64,000 nucleotides of DNA from Kalmusia sp. IMI 367209. Taxonomy: Eukaryota; Ascomycota; Dothideomycetes; Pleosporales; Didymosphaeriaceae. Of this stretch, positions 22,526 to 33,639 are shown one piece after another (position 1 is the stretch's first letter; each line of letters starts with the position of its first letter). The position numbers and the translations under genes are program-made. The DNA is taken from positions 1,178,001 through 1,242,000 of the forward strand of contig JAPEUQ010000012.1 in the NCBI GenBank assembly GCA_027946365.1. The letters are read 5' to 3'. The notes under the pieces were generated by a model. That model worked only from the letters and a program-made list of their open reading frames with translations. It was not told the origin of the DNA and did no database searches.

Positions 22526-24258
22526 ATGATTCTCGCCGCGACCAAACGCTTTGCCTCGCCCTCCATATTTCGTGCGCTGCCCGCCATGCTCGCGACGTCG
22601 ACGCGGCCTACGCACACTGCAGGTCGCAACGCAAATGGGAAGCCAGCTTACCATACCGTGACGGCGCTCAAGCGATGGTCGTGCCATGACAACGATCTGC
22701 CTGCCACGGCCGACATCAGATCCATACACATCTACGACTTCGACAACACGCTGTTCGCCAGCCCGCTGCCCAACAAACAGATCTGGAACGGTCCTACCGT
22801 GGGTCAGCTCGCATCCCCCGACGTATTCGTGAACGGCGGCTGGTGGCACGACTCGAGCATTCTGGCAGCGACTGGCGAAGGCGTGGAGAAAGAGGAGCCG
22901 CGTGCCTGGAAGGGCTGGTGGAATGAGAACATTGTGTCTCTGGTGGAGCTGTCTATGCAGCAGAAGGATGCTCTCAACGTGCTCCTCACGGGCCGTTCAG
23001 AGCATGGCTTTTCCGACCTCATCAAGCGCATCGTACAAAGTCGGAATTTGAACTTCGACATGGTCTGTCTGAAGCCGAGCGTCGGCCCTGCTGGGCAGAA
23101 GTTCAAGTCGACGATGGAGTTCAAGCAGGAGCTGTTAAAGGAGATCGTGTACACATACAAGGACGCGGAAGACATTCGGATATACGAGGACCGCGTGAAG
23201 CAGTACGTTCATTGAGTCGACTTGCTTTGCGCCTTCTAACATTGTGCAGTACCAAGGGCTTTCGCGATTTCTTTTTCCAGTTCAACAAGGACCTAATGAG
23301 CGGTCAACTTCCCACGTCACGGAAAGCTATCGTTGCAGAGGTTGTGCAGGTTGAGGAGAACGCTACTCAGCTCGAACCGGTTACTGAGATCGCTGAGATC
23401 CAGCGTATCATCAACTCACATAATTTACAGGTCAAAGCCGGTAACACGCCGCCTGGGATGCCGCCCTATCAGATCAAGAAAACCGTATTCTATACTGGGT
23501 ACATGATTCCAAGCACTATGAGTGAGAAACTGTCTTCATTGGTGAAGCTGCCTTCCGGCACTCCAGAGGGCGATGTTCGCTATCTCTCCAATAGCATACT
23601 CATCACTCCTAAGCCCTGCCCAAAGAGCATTCTCGACAAGGTTGGAGGCATTGGCGCTAAGGTAATCTGGAAGGTAACGGGTATCTCGTGCTTTGAAAAC
23701 AAGCTATGGGCCGCAAGAGTGGAACCCGTTCCCAAGTCGACCAAAATCTATTCTGAAAATCCCACTCCCACTGTCGTCCTCGCCATTAGGAAAGGCGGAA
23801 GACCAGCAGATGCAGCCCGGATTCAAAATTGGCACCCAGTGCCCGACGAAGAGGCATATATATTCGAGAGCACTGTCGGGGAAAAGGTCGTGCTACGGAT
23901 AGAAGAGGAGCATGCGAACGAGAGCCAGTGGGAGAGCTATTTCCCCAACAAGACATACAATAAGCGACCGCACAGTGATGACGATGGAAATGGCCGACCG
24001 CCGCATCCACGTGCCTACGATGATAGGCGGCCCAAGGGCCCTTCCAACTATCGTGGAGGCAACCGAGACCGTGGCCACGGAGGGCATAGGAACCCGTCGT
24101 ATGGCGCAAGGGGAGGACGAGGTGGTGGCGGCCATCGCGGAGATCGCGGCGGTGGTCGAGGGCGTGGTCGGGGAGCGCCGTCGTCGAGCTACAGAAGCCT
24201 TGATGACGTTGATAGGAGCGGTCCGACGGGCCAGGTTGACCCCGATCGGTATTACTGA
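22526..24258 (+). CDS. HAD-like Swiss Army Knife RNA repair-type protein with RGG tail
   Basis: Two exons (22526-23202, 23250-24258; 47-nt intron, GTACGT donor, TTCTAAC branch) encode 561 aa. The core near residue 70 has the HAD motif IHIYDFDNTLF (nucleophile Asp-x-Asp), followed by WWHDSSILAATGEG and LLTGRSEHGFSDLI, the pattern of the fungal HAD_SAK_1 family. A large C-terminal domain follows. The last 85 residues are Arg/Gly-rich with many RGG units, an RNA-binding composition. Members are predicted RNA end-processing phosphatases, but the reaction is unproven. The start could also be ATG 22586. The N-terminus up to there is Ala/Arg-rich, like a mitochondrial presequence. Confidence 0.85.
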
Positions 24259-25189
24259 GCTTCTCTCTTGGGTGCAAGCTTACGACAACAGAGAGGCGTG
24301 TACGATCATGTATCAAGGGTAGGCGATGTTCTCGTTTCTTTGCCTCGCGGGCAGGCGACGCCACTGTTCATCGAACGGTGATGTATGCCGTTGAGTATCA
24401 AGCATAATATTAGGAACAATAGATACCCAGGATGTTTAGGCTTATCCTACAACCTTACTCTTCGTTTTAGACTCTCTCGGATGGTGATCAACGTGTACCT
24501 GACCCCGCTATCTGCGAGACATTTGAATAAAACACGCTATCCTCTATAGAGTTAGTTGCTATCTGTGCCATGAGACGCAGGGACCCGCAGTCGTCCCACG
24601 TGCATCCCTCCCTCACATCGCGTTGCCTTATCTGACTGGCCTGCCCATCCCATACCGGCCAGCGATCCTCATCATGTCTGACACACGACCATGCTTTCTA
24701 GTGTGCGTGATCTCGCGCTCCGTGCTGCCTGATGCTGCGCCTTAAGTGGCTCAGCGCTTTGTATTCGACTCACCCCTTCATATACCAGCCATATCTCCCG
24801 GGCGCGTCCTCGGAAGCTAGAATCGCTTAACCACCGTACACCTTGACGACCTCCCGCTTTCGGACTACATTGCCGGCCTCCACTTGCGTAAGACTGCGTT
24901 GTGTCACAGCGTAGTATATTTGCGCGAATCAGGCTGAAGAGATAGGAAACGAGGCAAGGTAAGGCCGGCGGATCGTCCCTCGTGAAAGCTTGTAGAGGCT
25001 TGCAGCGAGCCAGCGATCGACGGCGCGTATTCGATACCTGCTTTCTGGGGCCTAGTTGGGGGTTTTTGTTTCGTACAACAACATTTTAGAAGGCTAGAGA
25101 TGGCGTCCTGGGTCAAGGGTATAAGAGATAGGGCTCTTCTACAGCCTGACCCGGCTCTCTCCACGGTCGCCTCCTCTACCGCCCAAAAG
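24259..25189. other. intergenic, nothing recognised
   Basis: About 0.9 kb, including the upstream in-frame stretch 25100-25189 of the RNase T2 gene. No domain-bearing frame, RNA gene or repeat was seen. Confidence 0.55.
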
Positions 25190-26531
25190 ATGGCATCCTC
25201 AGTACCTTCAATAAGGACGCTCTCGAAGCTCGCAGTGAGCGGTGCGCAGGTATTACTTGGCGGGGGACAGACTGTATTTGGAGGGACACCGGCGACATGC
25301 TCGAACCCGCAACTAAGCTGTCACAACACGACGATTGTTAAAGACCTTTGTTGTTTCAATGCGCCCGGTGGACAGCTGCTCCAAACGCAGTTTTGGGATA
25401 CAGATCCAGCAACTGGACCTGACAATTCCTGGACTATACACGGCTTGTGGTACGCTCCCGCCCTGTTCCTTCCTACGTTTGTAGGTCTACGACGCTAATT
25501 ATTGGACTGGTGAAGGCCCGATCGTTGCGATGGGACATACGATGCGAATTGTGACTCCACCCGCGCCTACACGAATATCTCTGCCATCATTAAATCGTTC
25601 GGCAAGACGGACCTATTGAATTACATGAACACATATTGGAAGGACTATCAGGGTGACGATGAGACATTCTGGGAGCACGAGTGGAGCAAGCACGGCACAT
25701 GTATTTCCACGTTGGAGCCAGAGTGCTATACCGATCACAAGCCCACGGAGGAGGTTGTAGATTACTTCCAGAAGGCGGTCGATCTGTTCAAGTCGCTGCC
25801 CAGCTACGATGTATGCCTTCTGTTCAACCCTACGCTTCAGGATATAGCTAATGATTGTGCAGTGGCTCGCAGCAGCAGGCATCACCCCCTCGACCACCAA
25901 AACCTACACCACCGCCCAAATCCAAGCTGCCCTCACCGCTAAGCGTCCAGGCGTCAGTGTAACCCTCGGCTGCAGCTCTGGCGCCTTGAATGAAATTTGG
26001 TACCACTACGACGTCCGCGGCTCGATTCAAACAGGCGAATTCGTCGCCGCAAATCCTGACGGTACGAAGTCCACCTGCGCCACTTCCGGTATCAAATACC
26101 TGCCCAAGAACGGTGGCAGCACCCCCACTACCACTGGCGGATCTACGCCCACAGGGACTAGCACTCCCGGTGCACCCTTCAGCGGCAAGGGCTACCTCAA
26201 TGTCAACGTCAGCGGTGCACAGAAGGGTTGCATTATCTCAGCGGGCACTTGGTATACTTCGGGCACTTGCGCTACTTTTACCGCTGCCACTTCAGGCAGC
26301 GGGTTCACGCTCACTTCGTCCAAGGGCAAATGCGGCGTTGTGTCTGGTGCATTTACGTGTGGAAGCAGTGTGAGCACTGCAACGACATTCACGAGTTCGA
26401 GTGGTAAACTAGCTGCTGGAGGCAATGCGGCGTGGAGCGCGGATCAGGTCGCGAGTGGGAGTACACAGGTGACTGTGTATGCAGGTGCCGATCATTCGAG
26501 TCAGGTGGAGATTGTGTGGCAAGCGGCTTGA
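25190..26531 (+). CDS. secreted ribonuclease T2
   Basis: Three exons (25190-25449, 25516-25810, 25863-26531) encode 407 aa. Splicing restores both T2 active-site segments: CAS I as TIHGLWPDRCDG across the first join, and CAS II as FWEHEWSKHGTC. A conserved CSNPQLSCHNTT with CCFNAPGG opens the mature enzyme. After the catalytic domain come a Thr/Gly/Pro linker (GGSTPTTTGGSTPTG) and a C-terminal beta domain (GYLNVNVSGAQKGCIISAG) seen in fungal T2 enzymes. It cleaves RNA to 3'-nucleotides through 2',3'-cyclic intermediates outside the cell or in the vacuole. Start 25190 gives a signal-like N-terminus; the in-frame ATG at 25100 would add 30 residues with no hydrophobic core. Confidence 0.93.
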
Positions 26532-27495
26532 AAGGTGGATACCCGTCTCGTTGAGATTTATACATACCATCAACGCATGATTTTTTAAGTTGATTTACGT
26601 CTGCATTACGTGTTGCTGTGACTTGCTGTACTTGAACTTCCTTAAGCAGGTATCGCATGCGCACTATTACATATATCATCATGTACAATCCATGGAGATG
26701 ATGTATTTCAGCCTCTCGAAACTTCCGAGCCATACACAATTTTGAACGGTAACTGCTAAATCTCGATGATCTCGGTGGTAGGGCGACTTCAAGTCGTGAC
26801 AGATGTCAACGATGTATTGGCAGACATGATCTGTTTGAGCATTGATCTTCATAATCATGAAAGTAAAAGGTGTAGCCAACGGCGAGAATAACTGAATCAA
26901 CCATAGCGCTTCGCGATGAAAAGGGTCAGGAGATTGCAAAATTGTCAGAACCTAGACGAAACAATGGCAGCCTTCATCACGACTCAACTAGTATTATTGC
27001 TACGTTTTTCTCTTCACTTGTACACCTGTAAGAATGTATGCGGCTGCGCCACTTCAGCTGTGACCATACACATACAGCAATAATCGAAGTCCAGGCAGAC
27101 ACTGCAGCGGAAATCTAGCTCGGAGGCTAGTCTAGGAAAGGGGCTTCCTGAGAATCCTGTTAGAAAGTAGAAAGTAGTAATTTTGCTATACGTACAAATC
27201 CTATGATGCACCCATCACATAGCCATTCGGTATTCGCTGGAGAAGTAAGGACCAGTGGATCTCAATCACTCTCGTTCATGCATTCGCTCAAGATTTGGTG
27301 CTTAGGAGCACCACTCTCTGCCGCAAGCTTGTGGTTGCAATATACGTAGATATACGTAAGCAATATCATATAAGCTCCATCGGTGTTCTAGGGTTGAGGT
27401 TACGACTGTAATTGGACGAAAGCCGACTTGTGATAAGAGATCCAAGGCCTCCGGTCTGTTTCTCCGACATGCTAGGTGTGAAGGCGACCACCTGT
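26532..27495. other. AT-richer intergenic, nothing recognised
   Basis: About 1 kb between RNase T2 and the decayed NLR gene. Frames are short and closed by many stops. No feature recognised. Confidence 0.5.
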
Positions 27496-29496
27496 CTAAT
27501 AGAATAATTCTCTGATGACGCCGCTTAGTAGAACCTCTAAACTGTCTATAGTATCGGTTGAGGTTGCGTAATGTATCGCAGACCAGCCCTTAGGATCTCG
27601 TTGGTTCATGTCGAGACCAAGTGCCATCAGGTATCTGGCCATGTCTACATGGTTTCTGCCCGCTGTGACATGGAGTGCAGTTCTTCCTTCTTATTCGCAT
27701 GAATTGTGCTTCACATTGCATTCCTCGAATTAGAATCGGAGCATTTCGAGCCCGTTTTACGCTGCGGCGGAGATTGGGCTCCCGTAAGGGCGCCACTTAA
27801 ATAGGTATTAGCGCCTCCAGTTATGAGCATGCGAGCACAATCCGTGTATTCATTGGAAAGAGCTAGTTGAAGCGCGCGTCCCTTGCCTTCGTTCGGGTCA
27901 ACACCGCCTTTGATGAGAGTGCAGAGCGCAAGGTTTGCCGGCATTTGCTGCGAGAGCGAGAGCGAGATTGCTAGAATGAAGTGAAACAATCTGATGAGCT
28001 GATCTAGCTTCGAGCAGTAGTTTGATAAGTTCGTCTGACCGGGTCGAGCTCCGTGCAGGTGGCGTGCCGCTCATTGTACATACAGCGTTCACGTCTGCTC
28101 CACACGAAATCAGCAACCTGGCTACGTGTAAACGTCCTATTTGAGCAGCAGCCTATCCCATTACGAAGCCAGTCTGGAACATGAATAGTTAGGTAGCTGA
28201 CCAATTATGTTAGAGAAAATGGAGAACAGACCCCCCAGAATTCTCAACGCGAGAACCGTGAGTTCTTGTAGCCGATTTGCCCATTAGTAATGGAGCGGCC
28301 AGTTCTTGATGCTATATAAAAATAGGTGTAATTGCACGTGCGAACTATGTCCCGTTTGTTTCATATGATTGTGATGCTCCTAATATAAGAAGCAAGAGTG
28401 CGCAATGGAGAAGTCTGCGTCCGAGCTGGATGTAAAGTATGTCGATTGTGGCGTGCAAAGAAGGCGTTCTGAGGTGAAATATTCCTTTACTGAGTAATGT
28501 GCCAACTTCAGCAATCCGTTATCGCAGCTTATTAGACTCCCACACAAAGGGTCTCGATATCTTTGGAATCCTCGACACGCTGTGTCTCATCGTACTTTAA
28601 CTGTCTCAAGTCGATTGCTAAGGCTTCCATCATCTCGTCAATCGCCAATGGACGTCTCTTTGAGTCTGAATTTAGCACGAATCGAGGCATGATTGATTGT
28701 CAACAAATTGGTGTGTCGTAGGGAGATCGCGGGGAAGTCATCTAGTCCTGGAACGCTGCACCTTTGAGGAACCAATGTACAGTCAAGTGACCACCAGCTT
28801 TATAAGAGTCGTCGGGGTTGGTATTCAAAGCCATGGCAGCAAACCAATTGATAACTTCACGACGGCGCTTTTTCATAGTTAGTTTTCCAGCGGTCTGATT
28901 TAATGACAGTACAACTCTTCGAGACTCTAAGAAGAGCTATGCCTGATCTAGGGAAAACCTATTTGCAGCGTACATATCATACGAGATATCCTTTCTAACA
29001 GTCGAGCCAAATCCTTTGCTTTGAATGACTGCGTCAATGCAAGCAGCAGTGGACACCCTTTAGACTTAAGCATGGTCCTCAACTAGTTCTCAGGGTCTCC
29101 GAGCTCAGCTGAACACTTTGTGAGTAACTCGTCGGGAATTTTGAAAGCTTCTAGGTGGGGTAGGCGAGTTTTATGTTGGGAACAGTCCTGCGGAATGATG
29201 CCGATTGAATCTTGCAGAATCTCGCGTAGGGATTTGACCTCATTCAGAAGATAAAACAGCTCTAGGCTAGCATTCTTAATCTACGAATGGGCTTCCAGGC
29301 ATAGGATACTGATCCTGTGGAGTAATTGAAGCAGTGTAATGACGCTTGCCCCAGCCCCTAAGGGTGTCGTGGTGGATGTGAGGGGACCGGACAGTGACTG
29401 TAGGCTTGACTTGATCAGGCTGGAGATACTTGAAGTTTGGCCCCCGAGGGCAATTGTTCCGCCGTATGCAAGACCTGCAAGGCAGACCTCATGCAC
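27496..29496 (-). pseudogene. decayed NACHT-ankyrin (fungal NLR-type) gene
   Basis: Read on the minus strand. The N-terminal part (about 29496-28940) matches the fungal NLR helical N-domain: ASVITLLQLLHRISILCLEA, then LLNEVKSLREILQD, then PLLLALTQSFKAKDLARLL. It is followed by EVINWFAAMALNTN and WFLKGAAFQD, which normally precede the NACHT P-loop. The text then jumps to the post-NACHT segment (RRPLAIDEMMEALAIDL, KLAHYSVKEYF). Ankyrin repeats follow (GADVNA; RTALHVTAGRNHVDMARYLM near 27680-27600). Breaks: TAG codons at 29281-29283, 29083-29085, 28937-28939 and 28742-28744, and frameshifts near 28540 and 27690. The NACHT ATPase core is missing. Intact relatives act in allorecognition and programmed cell death. 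It is not expected to make a working protein. Confidence 0.85.
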
Positions 29497-30119
29497 GCGT
29501 TTTTCGATCGTGTTACTTGATTCGACACAGCCTCACACTCAACAACTTAAACTCAGTCCTTAACAGGCATATATGGGCATACGCGACTGACTATTTAGTA
29601 CCTTATTGTAGTTTACGTATAGCGCAGCCTGGGCATTCTTGAAAGACAGCATGCATTCCCAGCATGCAGATGCTTAAAAATCATGAAGCACCCTGAATGT
29701 TATGACTTGGCTCTGGACGTTGGGTCATCTATCGAACGAAAGAGTCAAGCTTGACGCCTGATTTGGCCACCTGCAGCTTTCAATCGCAGCAAATCAAGTT
29801 TCAGCGTGATTTCCCCAGTGATAGCCGGTCGTAGTCACACCAAACGATAGAAAGGAGTCGGAATGGAGGTTTTATTGGAGCATTCCTCGCGTGCATGCTC
29901 TCCACACGTGTAGCCATTGTGGCGAGGATGTCCTAGAGCAGTGCGGCGGTTAAAAAAATATCCCCTTCATGGCCGCCCTGGACAATCGGAAGACGATGGA
30001 CGAGTAAGGACAGTGGAGGAATGTATTGGATCGCCTGCGCCTGGACAAGTATTAAAGGGCGCGCCTTCTTCCGAGGTCGCAGATTGAGACAGTCGCGCCG
30101 CGTGTCTTCGAGTGCTAAG
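29497..30119. other. intergenic, nothing recognised
   Basis: About 0.6 kb between the NLR relic and the small secreted protein gene. It presumably holds the promoter of the latter. A CT-rich stretch is absent and no TATA box stands out. Confidence 0.5.
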
Positions 30120-30592
30120 ATGTTGGTAAGTCCATGGAGGATTTGATGTTGAGGTGAGAAGGAGCTTGACCGTGAACTAATCGTTCCCTTTCTTCTAGGG
30201 CGCACGTGCTGTCTACGGTCTCCTCCTTAACATTCTCCTCCTTACACCGGCCGTCTGCGCACAGCTATCATGGTTCGAATCATGCACATGGTGTGTGAAA
30301 ACAGATGGCAAGGTAGCTAAACTGCAACAGCAGATCGACAAGCTACGTGCTTTGTGGGTAAGAACTCGCTTCCTCCACCTTACGCCACGCGTCCGACCCC
30401 ACGACGCGGCCTCACCGAGCATATCATATGGCGATCTGTCTCATTCAGTCGTCCGACGCCACCTTTTTGGATGGTTCTGATTGCCTTTCCATGTTCAGCA
30501 ATCAGCTCTCACACCGCGACAACGGCGATAGCGCGTCCATGACAAGCTACAATCTGCAATGCGCTAGTGTGCCACATCACTGCAAGGTCTAA
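30120..30592 (+). CDS. candidate small secreted cysteine-containing protein
   Basis: Proposed exons are 30120-30125 (ATG TTG only), 30199-30357 and 30506-30592, giving 83 aa. The first join gives MLGARAVYGLLLNILLLTPA followed by VCAQ, a good signal peptide with an Ala-x-Ala-like cleavage region. The mature part carries the closely spaced pair ESCTWC, a short Lys/Gln helix (KVAKLQQQIDKLRALW), and two more Cys (LQC, HHC) near the end. The 148-nt second intron is uncertain: donors GTGGGT or GTAAGA and acceptors TTCAG or AATCAG give several in-frame ends. Size, signal and even Cys number fit a fungal effector-like or surface protein; no family recognised. Confidence 0.5.
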
Positions 30593-31107
30593 GAGCAGTG
30601 CGGTACACACCGACGATGCGAGTGCATCCTGGCCGGTGTCTCACACGTCTCGTTGATTTGCGAAGCTCAATATAGCCGGAGGCAGTGACGTAGTGTGGCG
30701 CAGCCCTCCGCCACATAACTTGCCTGGCAAACAACACATCGACGTCTTCCATGCGCTACGTTAATTTCCTGTTATTTGCCCTATACCATCTACTGACTGT
30801 ATTCGAGGCTCTGAACTTTCCAGGAGACGAATTAAATATTGAGATATTCAAACAACACCCAACGAAAGGCTCGCCCGCGACTTCAACGCTTCGTGTCTCA
30901 AGAACCTTTGGCAGCTTTGCGGTATGTAAAGACTGATCTTGTATAACCTGAATATAGTTTGAATATAGTTGAACAAGGCGGCAGTCTTGCTCGTGTTTAT
31001 CATTTACTGACCTGATTCGACAGACTTCAATAACCCATCCTAAAGCCTCCCTAGCTCTTCACAGACCTTTTCCGACCTCCCCCAAGGCATCTCGACCAAC
31101 AGCTACA
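30593..31107 (+). other. upstream region of the chitinase, possible alternative 5' exons
   Basis: A frame from ATG 30751 (MRYVNFLLFALYHLLTVFEA, signal-like) runs to a GTATGT donor at 30922. A 102-nt intron with a TTACTGACC branch point ends in CGACAG at 31023. The following 84 nt are open and in phase with the chitinase ATG at 31108. A near-duplicate TGAATATAGTT sequence lies inside the intron (about 30949-30971). Confidence 0.4.
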
Positions 31108-32590
31108 ATGGGAGGCGGCCAAGGCTACCGATCTGTCGCTTACTTCGTGAACTGGGTAAATTCACAATCCACCCTCCTACCAGCCATGCTAACAAGTCAC
31201 AGGGCATCTACGGCCGCAAATACTTTCCCCAAAGCGTCCCGGCTGACAAATTAACCCATGTACTCTATTCCTTCGGTGACAACCGCGAGGACGGCGAAGT
31301 CGTGTTAACCGATCAATGGTCTGACATCCAAATCCACTACGACGGAGACTCCTGGAACGATCAAGGCAACAATCTCTACGGCAACCTCAAGCAACTCTAC
31401 CTCCTCAAGAAGAAAAACCGCAACCTGAAGGTCCTTCTGTCTATCGGTGGCTGGACCTACGCGCACGAGCAGAAGCATTTTGACACGCCGGCTTCAACGC
31501 CCCAGGGCCGAAAGAAGTTTGCTGATAGCTGTGTCAAGTTGATCAAGGATCTAGGGTTCGATGGAATCGATATCGATTGGGAGTATCCGCAGAACCCAGA
31601 GCAGGGGCAGCATCTTTTACTGTTGCTTCAGGAAATACGCTCGGCTATGAATGCATATGCTACGAAGCTTGAGGGTGAAACTGGAACGAGGCCGCAGTTC
31701 GTATTGACGATCGCTGCACCAGCCGGCGAATCTAACTACAAGAATATGCCTCTCGGAGCTTTGGCTCAAGTTCTTGACTTTATCAACCTGATGGTAAGCT
31801 CGTCTCCTGTAAACCCTCGTATGATGCTGATTCGAGGAAGGCATACGACTATTCAGGCAGCTGGGACCGCGCCGCCGGTCACCAAGCCAACCTCTTCCCC
31901 TCGGCTTCTTGCCCATCCTGTACACCGTTCAATACGCAGTCCGTCGTCGACGTGTATGTGAGCCAAGGCGTTCCCGCAAATAAGATCGTGCTCGGAATGC
32001 CGCTCTACGGCCGCGCATTTGCCAACACCGATGGTATCGGCAAGCCATATCAAGGCACAGGTCCAGGATCCTGGGAGCAGGGCGTGTGGGACTACAAAGC
32101 GCTGCCCCAACCAGGCGCACAAGTGCACGTAGACAATGAAGCGGGAGCCAGCTACTCCTACGACCCCAGCACACGGACGCTAGTGACCTTCGACACCCTC
32201 GACATGGCGGTCAGGAAAGCCCAGTGGGTCAAGCAGCGCGGCCTCGGTGGAGCAATGTGGTGGGAGCTTTCCGGCGACAGACAAGACGCGGGCAGCATCG
32301 TCAGCAACGTACGTCTCCCTCCCTTCATCAGCCAAACACGTACTCCTCACCCCAGAAGCAAAAATTTCGTATTCCACACTCTTTTTCATTTTCGGGCGGG
32401 ATTACCGTCACTAGTTCGTTTCCGTGCGACTCTGTCAAACGCGCCACAGCGAACTATAAACTAACATGCCTCACAGGTCGTCGCAGAACTCGCGGGGCCC
32501 GACAACGGCAAAATCGAACACCACGCCAATTGGCTGGCCTACCCGGACTCTCAGTATGAGAACCTGCGTACGGGTTTCCCAAACAATTGA
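31108..32590 (+). CDS. GH18 (class V) chitinase, ChiB1-like
   Basis: Four exons (31108-31155, 31203-31793, 31841-32308, 32477-32590) encode 406 aa. The start GYRSVAYFVNW and join to GIYGRKYFPQ match the first strand of the GH18 barrel. KVLLSIGGWTY gives the substrate-binding SxGG. The catalytic DxxDxDxE is GFDGIDIDWEYP. After the join, INLMAYDYSGSWD gives the MxYD motif, and GAMWWELSGD is the last barrel strand. It hydrolyses internal beta-1,4 bonds of chitin. This short form has no signal peptide, as for ChiB1-type enzymes linked to autolysis; an upstream in-frame signal-bearing start is possible (see findings). The product would feed the hexosaminidase encoded at 46951. Confidence 0.93.
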
Positions 32591-33639
32591 GTTTGCGGGT
32601 ACCCTGCCGCCCTACCTGGTGCGCGTTGAAACGAAGAGAGAGGGTCCGACTACGGGATAGCGGGCGCAAGGTCAAAGAGGGATTAGAGTTGGGCGTGGGA
32701 TTGTGGCAGTTCATGGTGGAGTATAAGACGTTTGATATAGTTTCACGGCGCTGGGGGGTCGGTGGGGATCCTTGTACGTAGGTCTCGCTTACTCTTGCTG
32801 CGGCAATGCGTATCATCCTGAATTGTAAGGCATTGCATGGGTGGAAAATCTCAACGGTTGAAACATTGACGATCGTGCAGGACGGGCTAGAGAGCCGGTT
32901 GCACGGCAGGTTGCGATGCGTGTTTATTGATTATGGTTGTACGATGTGCGAGGGGAGAGGACATGCCTGAGACTGTGTCAACCCCAGGGATGCGTGAGAC
33001 CAACAACTACGTCCAAAGAGCCAATCGTCCTATAAGAACGAACATGGAACTGTTAGGTGGTTGATTATCATGATATGCACAGGATCATCCAGACCATGCT
33101 GCAACTAGTGTTGACTTGCGTTCAGTGGGATTCACTTTCCGGATCGCATTAGGAAAGAGCACCTAGATCTCGGGCGATACAGCGGGCAGCGGAGCGGGTA
33201 TGCATGCACTCTGCAATATGCGATGCATCGCAATTTGCTGTGACTTGTTGAGCGGACCTGCATGCGTATGCGGTTCCAGCCAGAGAAGCGGACTATCGAA
33301 CCTTCTGTCGCGGAAGGAAGAAGCATAGGAAATGATTTTCGAATATCCTGCGAGGATCACGCAAAGACATGCGAGCGCGTCCTTGGAGAACTATTTGCAA
33401 TCGTGAGATGATTGATTGTCGTTGAAGTTAAAGTGGTGTCCGAGCGCATTGAAGACCAGGATGTTACCGTCAAAGCGATGCCATATGTACAGATCCTGGC
33501 GCTATAGTATACATAAGAACTGCCGACCATGAACGCCAGCCAACGCCAAAACAGCTCGAAGCTCCTAAATGCAATAAGAAAGGCATGTTATAAGGCAATG
33601 TGGCGAGCTGATGATGAAATCAATAAAGTACTGTTGCTG
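32591..33639. other. intergenic between convergent genes
   Basis: About 1 kb downstream of both the chitinase and the J-protein. Only short unsupported frames. Nothing recognised. Confidence 0.55.
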
